This document shows, piece by piece, positions 5,866 to 7,212 of a stretch of 7,212 nt of DNA (position 1 is its first letter; each line of letters opens with the position of its first letter). The notes beneath the pieces are model-generated. The model was not told where the DNA came from. It searched no databases and saw nothing but the letters and a program-made list of their open reading frames with translations. Location of the stretch: assembly GCA_005776735.1 (NCBI GenBank), contig SXOM01000035.1, positions 1 to 7,212 of the forward strand, written 5' to 3'. The position numbers and the translations under genes were made by a program. The DNA is from Pseudomonadota bacterium. Its GTDB lineage: Bacteria; Myxococcota_A; UBA796; SXON01.

Positions 5866-6699
5866 ATGGCGGACTGGAAGGGACGTGGCAAGGGACGGGG
5901 GGGCGCTCAGCCCTCGCTCGAACTCCGTGGTGGCGCCGGCATGGGCGGGGGACGCCCCGGCTCGCAGCCGACGTTGGACATCAAGGGTGGTGCCGGCCGT
6001 GGCCAGGGTCGCCCGGGCAGCCAGCCGCAGCTCGACATCCAGGGCGGCGCGGGCCGCGGGCAGGGCCGCGCGGGCAACCAGCCGCAGCTCGACATCCAGG
6101 GCGGCGCGGGCCGCGGCCAGGGTCGTGCGGGTAGTCAGCCGTCGCTGGGCGCCAAGGTCGACTTCGGCGGGGCCTCGCTCAACTTCTCGATGAAGGGCCA
6201 GGCGGCGACCACCAACGCCCGCGCCGAAACGAGCATCGGCACCAACACCGGCCCGGAGAACAGCCCCCGCGTGGCCGATCCCGAGGGTGGGTTCATGTTC
6301 TACCTGGTGCTCGGCGGCTCCACGACGCCGGTCGCGCAGTTCCGGGAGGCCAGCGGCCTCAAGTCCTCCACCCAGGTCTTCGAGATCGAAGAGGGTGGGG
6401 TCAACCACCGCGTGCACAAGCTCCCCGGCCAGTCCCGGTGGGACAACATCGTGCTCCGCTACGGCGTGAGCTCCGACACGCAGCTCGCCCAGTGGCGCAA
6501 CGAAGTCCTCAGCGACGAGTTCGCCAAGCGCAAGAGCGGCAGCATCGTGATGATGACCGTGGCGGGCGAAGAGGTGCGGCGCTACAACTTCACCGACGGC
6601 TGGCCCGTCTCGTGGGAGGGGCCGCACTTCAACGCCGAGAGCGCCGAAGTCGCGGTCGAGATGGTCGAGATCGCCCACTCCGGAATCCAGATCAGCTAG
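5866..6699 (+). CDS. Inner tail tube protein (T4 gp19 / Afp1-like) with N-terminal tandem-repeat extension
   Basis: The product has 277 residues. The C-terminal part (about 138-277, 140 residues, the usual size for the family) is a gp19-like tube domain: GGFMFYLVLGGSTTPVAQFR (141-160), EASGLKSSTQVFEIEEGGVN (161-180), HKLPGQSRWDNIVLRYGVSS (184-203), QLAQWRNEVL (206-215), KRKSGSIVMM (221-230), RRYNFTDGWPVSWEG (238-252) and AVEMVEIAHSGIQI (263-276). Such proteins form hexameric rings stacked as the injection tube. The first 137 residues are not part of the family domain. They start with a basic MADWKGRGKGRGG, carry four 19-residue repeats (22-97; consensus GGAGRGQGRPGSQPQLDIQ) preceded by a partial copy, then a Ser/Thr/Ala/Asn-rich linker (about 98-137). 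The extension has many Arg, Gly and Gln, very few acidic residues and no Cys. A GGAGG ribosome site four bases upstream supports the full-length start, and reading frame and codon use continue without break into the tube domain, so it looks like one protein. Confidence 0.94.
   Translation: MADWKGRGKGRGGAQPSLELRGGAGMGGGRPGSQPTLDIKGGAGRGQGRPGSQPQLDIQGGAGRGQGRAGNQPQLDIQGGAGRGQGRAGSQPSLGAKVDFGGASLNFSMKGQAATTNARAETSIGTNTGPENSPRVADPEGGFMFYLVLGGSTTPVAQFREASGLKSSTQVFEIEEGGVNHRVHKLPGQSRWDNIVLRYGVSSDTQLAQWRNEVLSDEFAKRKSGSIVMMTVAGEEVRRYNFTDGWPVSWEGPHFNAESAEVAVEMVEIAHSGIQIS
5929..6156 (+). repeat. Four in-frame 57-bp tandem repeats in the tube gene
   Basis: Units lie at 5929-5985, 5986-6042, 6043-6099 and 6100-6156; each encodes 19 residues of the form GGAGRGQGRPGSQPQLDIQ, with the last diverging to QPSLGAK. 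A partial earlier copy (about 5878-5928; GRGKGRGGAQPSLELR) precedes them. The middle copies share an identical 39-bp block (6021-6059 and 6078-6116), which points to recent duplication or slippage. The unit is a multiple of three, so changes in copy number keep the frame. It is protein-coding, not CRISPR: there are no unique spacers. Confidence 0.92.
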
Positions 6700-6700
6700 C

Positions 6701-6706
6701 GGGAGG
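6701..6706 (+). promoter_or_regulatory. Ribosome binding site of the last gene
   Basis: GGGAGG lies five bases before the ATG at 6712 and two bases after the tube stop codon. It sets the start of the last gene and shows it is read in the same transcript as the tube gene. Confidence 0.7.
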
Positions 6707-6711
6707 CAACG

Positions 6712-7200
6712 ATGGGGGACAATCGCCGCATCCCCGGAGAGGGGCTGGTTGACCGGATGGAGGCGCGCACGCGCCGCCGGCCGCGGCTCGGCATGTCGCC
6801 CGCGTTCTACGCCCGGCTGGGGCTGGACGACCCGTGGGCCGGCGAAGGCGTCGCGTCCGAGGGGCCGGTCGCCCAGGACGGCATGGTCTTCCTGTCCTCG
6901 GCGCCGTTCCACGCGATGATGCGCAAGCTCGCGGCGGCCCGTCGCCGCCGCGACCGCCGGCAGGAGCGTTTCCTCGCCGGGCGCGCCGGCACCTCCATGC
7001 GCGCCGCCCGCCGGTCGTGGCCCGGGGAGCGCCTCGCGACCCCCCGCATCGCCGCGCTCTCGCTCGACGCGATGCACCTGCCCGAGCCCGCGGCTGCCCA
7101 GGTGGTCGAGGTCATACCTACCCGCGCGGCCGGCAGTTGCTCGATATCTTCAAGATCGATCGCCTGGATGTCGCCTACCCCGCCGAACTGCAGCCGGTGA
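6712..7200 (+). CDS. Unrecognised basic protein with apparent frame break near its 3' end
   Basis: I do not recognise this protein. It follows the tube gene by 12 bases with a good ribosome site. As read it has 162 residues ending at TGA 7198-7200. Residues 1-134 look like genuine coding sequence: RIPGEGLVDRMEARTRRRPR (6-25), MSPAFYARLGLDDPWAGEG (28-46), DGMVFLSSAPFHAMMRKLAA (56-75), then a strongly basic helical stretch (76-102, RRRRDRRQER within it) and LSLDAMHLPEPAAAQVVEV (116-134). From residue 135 codon use becomes poor (ATA, TCA, AGA) while the -1 frame turns into good coding sequence that is open to the edge. So the last 28 residues are probably not real, and the true product likely continues beyond the window. 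Position suits a small tail protein such as those between tube and LysM/baseplate genes in eCIS clusters, but no domain supports a role. Confidence 0.6.
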   Translation: MGDNRRIPGEGLVDRMEARTRRRPRLGMSPAFYARLGLDDPWAGEGVASEGPVAQDGMVFLSSAPFHAMMRKLAAARRRRDRRQERFLAGRAGTSMRAARRSWPGERLATPRIAALSLDAMHLPEPAAAQVVEVIPTRAAGSCSISSRSIAWMSPTPPNCSR

Positions 7201-7212
7201 TTGAACTGGAGC
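7116..7212 (+). other. Out-of-frame continuation of coding sequence to the right edge
   Basis: In the frame beginning at 7116 the sequence reads TYPRGRQLLDIF, then KIDRLDVAYPAELQPVIELE, open to the edge with ordinary coding codon use. No ATG, GTG or TTG occurs in this frame until the GTG at 7017, and the stretch between looks non-coding in this frame. It is best read as the rest of the preceding gene after a one-base loss (or a -1 shift) around 7111-7118; a separate gene or a chimeric join is less likely but possible. Confidence 0.5.

Noticed and set aside
5929..6156. CRISPR-like direct repeat array
   Set aside because: Repeats are contiguous and in frame with no unique spacers; they encode part of the tube protein.
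5803..7077. 424-codon minus-strand open frame with an Ala/Leu-rich repeat
   Set aside because: The apparent repeat is the complement of the tube protein's tandem repeat; the plus strand has ribosome sites and a known tube domain.
1..7212. tRNA, rRNA, transposase or integrase genes
   Set aside because: I looked for cloverleaf-like arms, transposase motifs and terminal repeats and saw none.

Overview
The window is GC-rich (third codon positions are almost always G or C) and carries part of a contractile phage-tail-like gene cluster of the extracellular contractile injection system (eCIS; Afp/PVC-like) type. This rests on a DUF4255/Pvc16-like protein, two contractile sheath proteins, a gp19-like inner tube protein and a tail assembly chaperone pair. 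No phage head, terminase, integrase or lysis gene is visible. The host cannot be named. GC content and codon use would fit a myxobacterium-like proteobacterium or another high-GC bacterium, but that is inference.

Layout. At the left edge an unrecognised gene runs leftward out of the window (complement of <1..830). A 56-bp divergent spacer (831-886) with a short perfect inverted repeat separates it from a rightward run of genes that continues to the right edge. In order these are: a Pro/Arg-rich protein of unknown function (887-1330); a DUF4255/Pvc16-like protein joined to it by an ATGA overlap (1327-2202); a 599-residue sheath protein with a large N-terminal insertion (2209-4008); a 97-bp spacer with a perfect 12-bp hairpin; a Mu gp41/TAC_7-like tail assembly chaperone starting at GTG (4106-4477); a DUF6760-like short ORF in the -1 frame (to 4632); a second, compact sheath protein of 395 residues (4642-5829); a tube protein with a Gly/Arg/Gln-rich tandem repeat extension (5866-6699); and an unrecognised basic protein whose reading frame appears to break near 7111-7118.

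How they work together. In known systems the tube protein stacks as hexameric rings inside a sheath, the sheath contracts to drive the tube outward, a Pvc16-type protein caps the tail end, and chaperones assist assembly. Two sheath paralogues are common in this group and usually form different parts of the sheath. LysM, spike, baseplate, ATPase and tape-measure genes are not in the window and presumably lie to the right.

The most interesting points are: (1) a candidate programmed -1 frameshift (run of five G, 8-nt spacer, 10-bp bulged stem-loop) that would fuse the chaperone to the DUF6760-like segment, as in phage P2 E/E+E' and lambda G/GT; (2) the repeat-bearing N-terminal extension of the tube protein; (3) the hairpin after the major sheath gene; (4) the frame break at the right edge.
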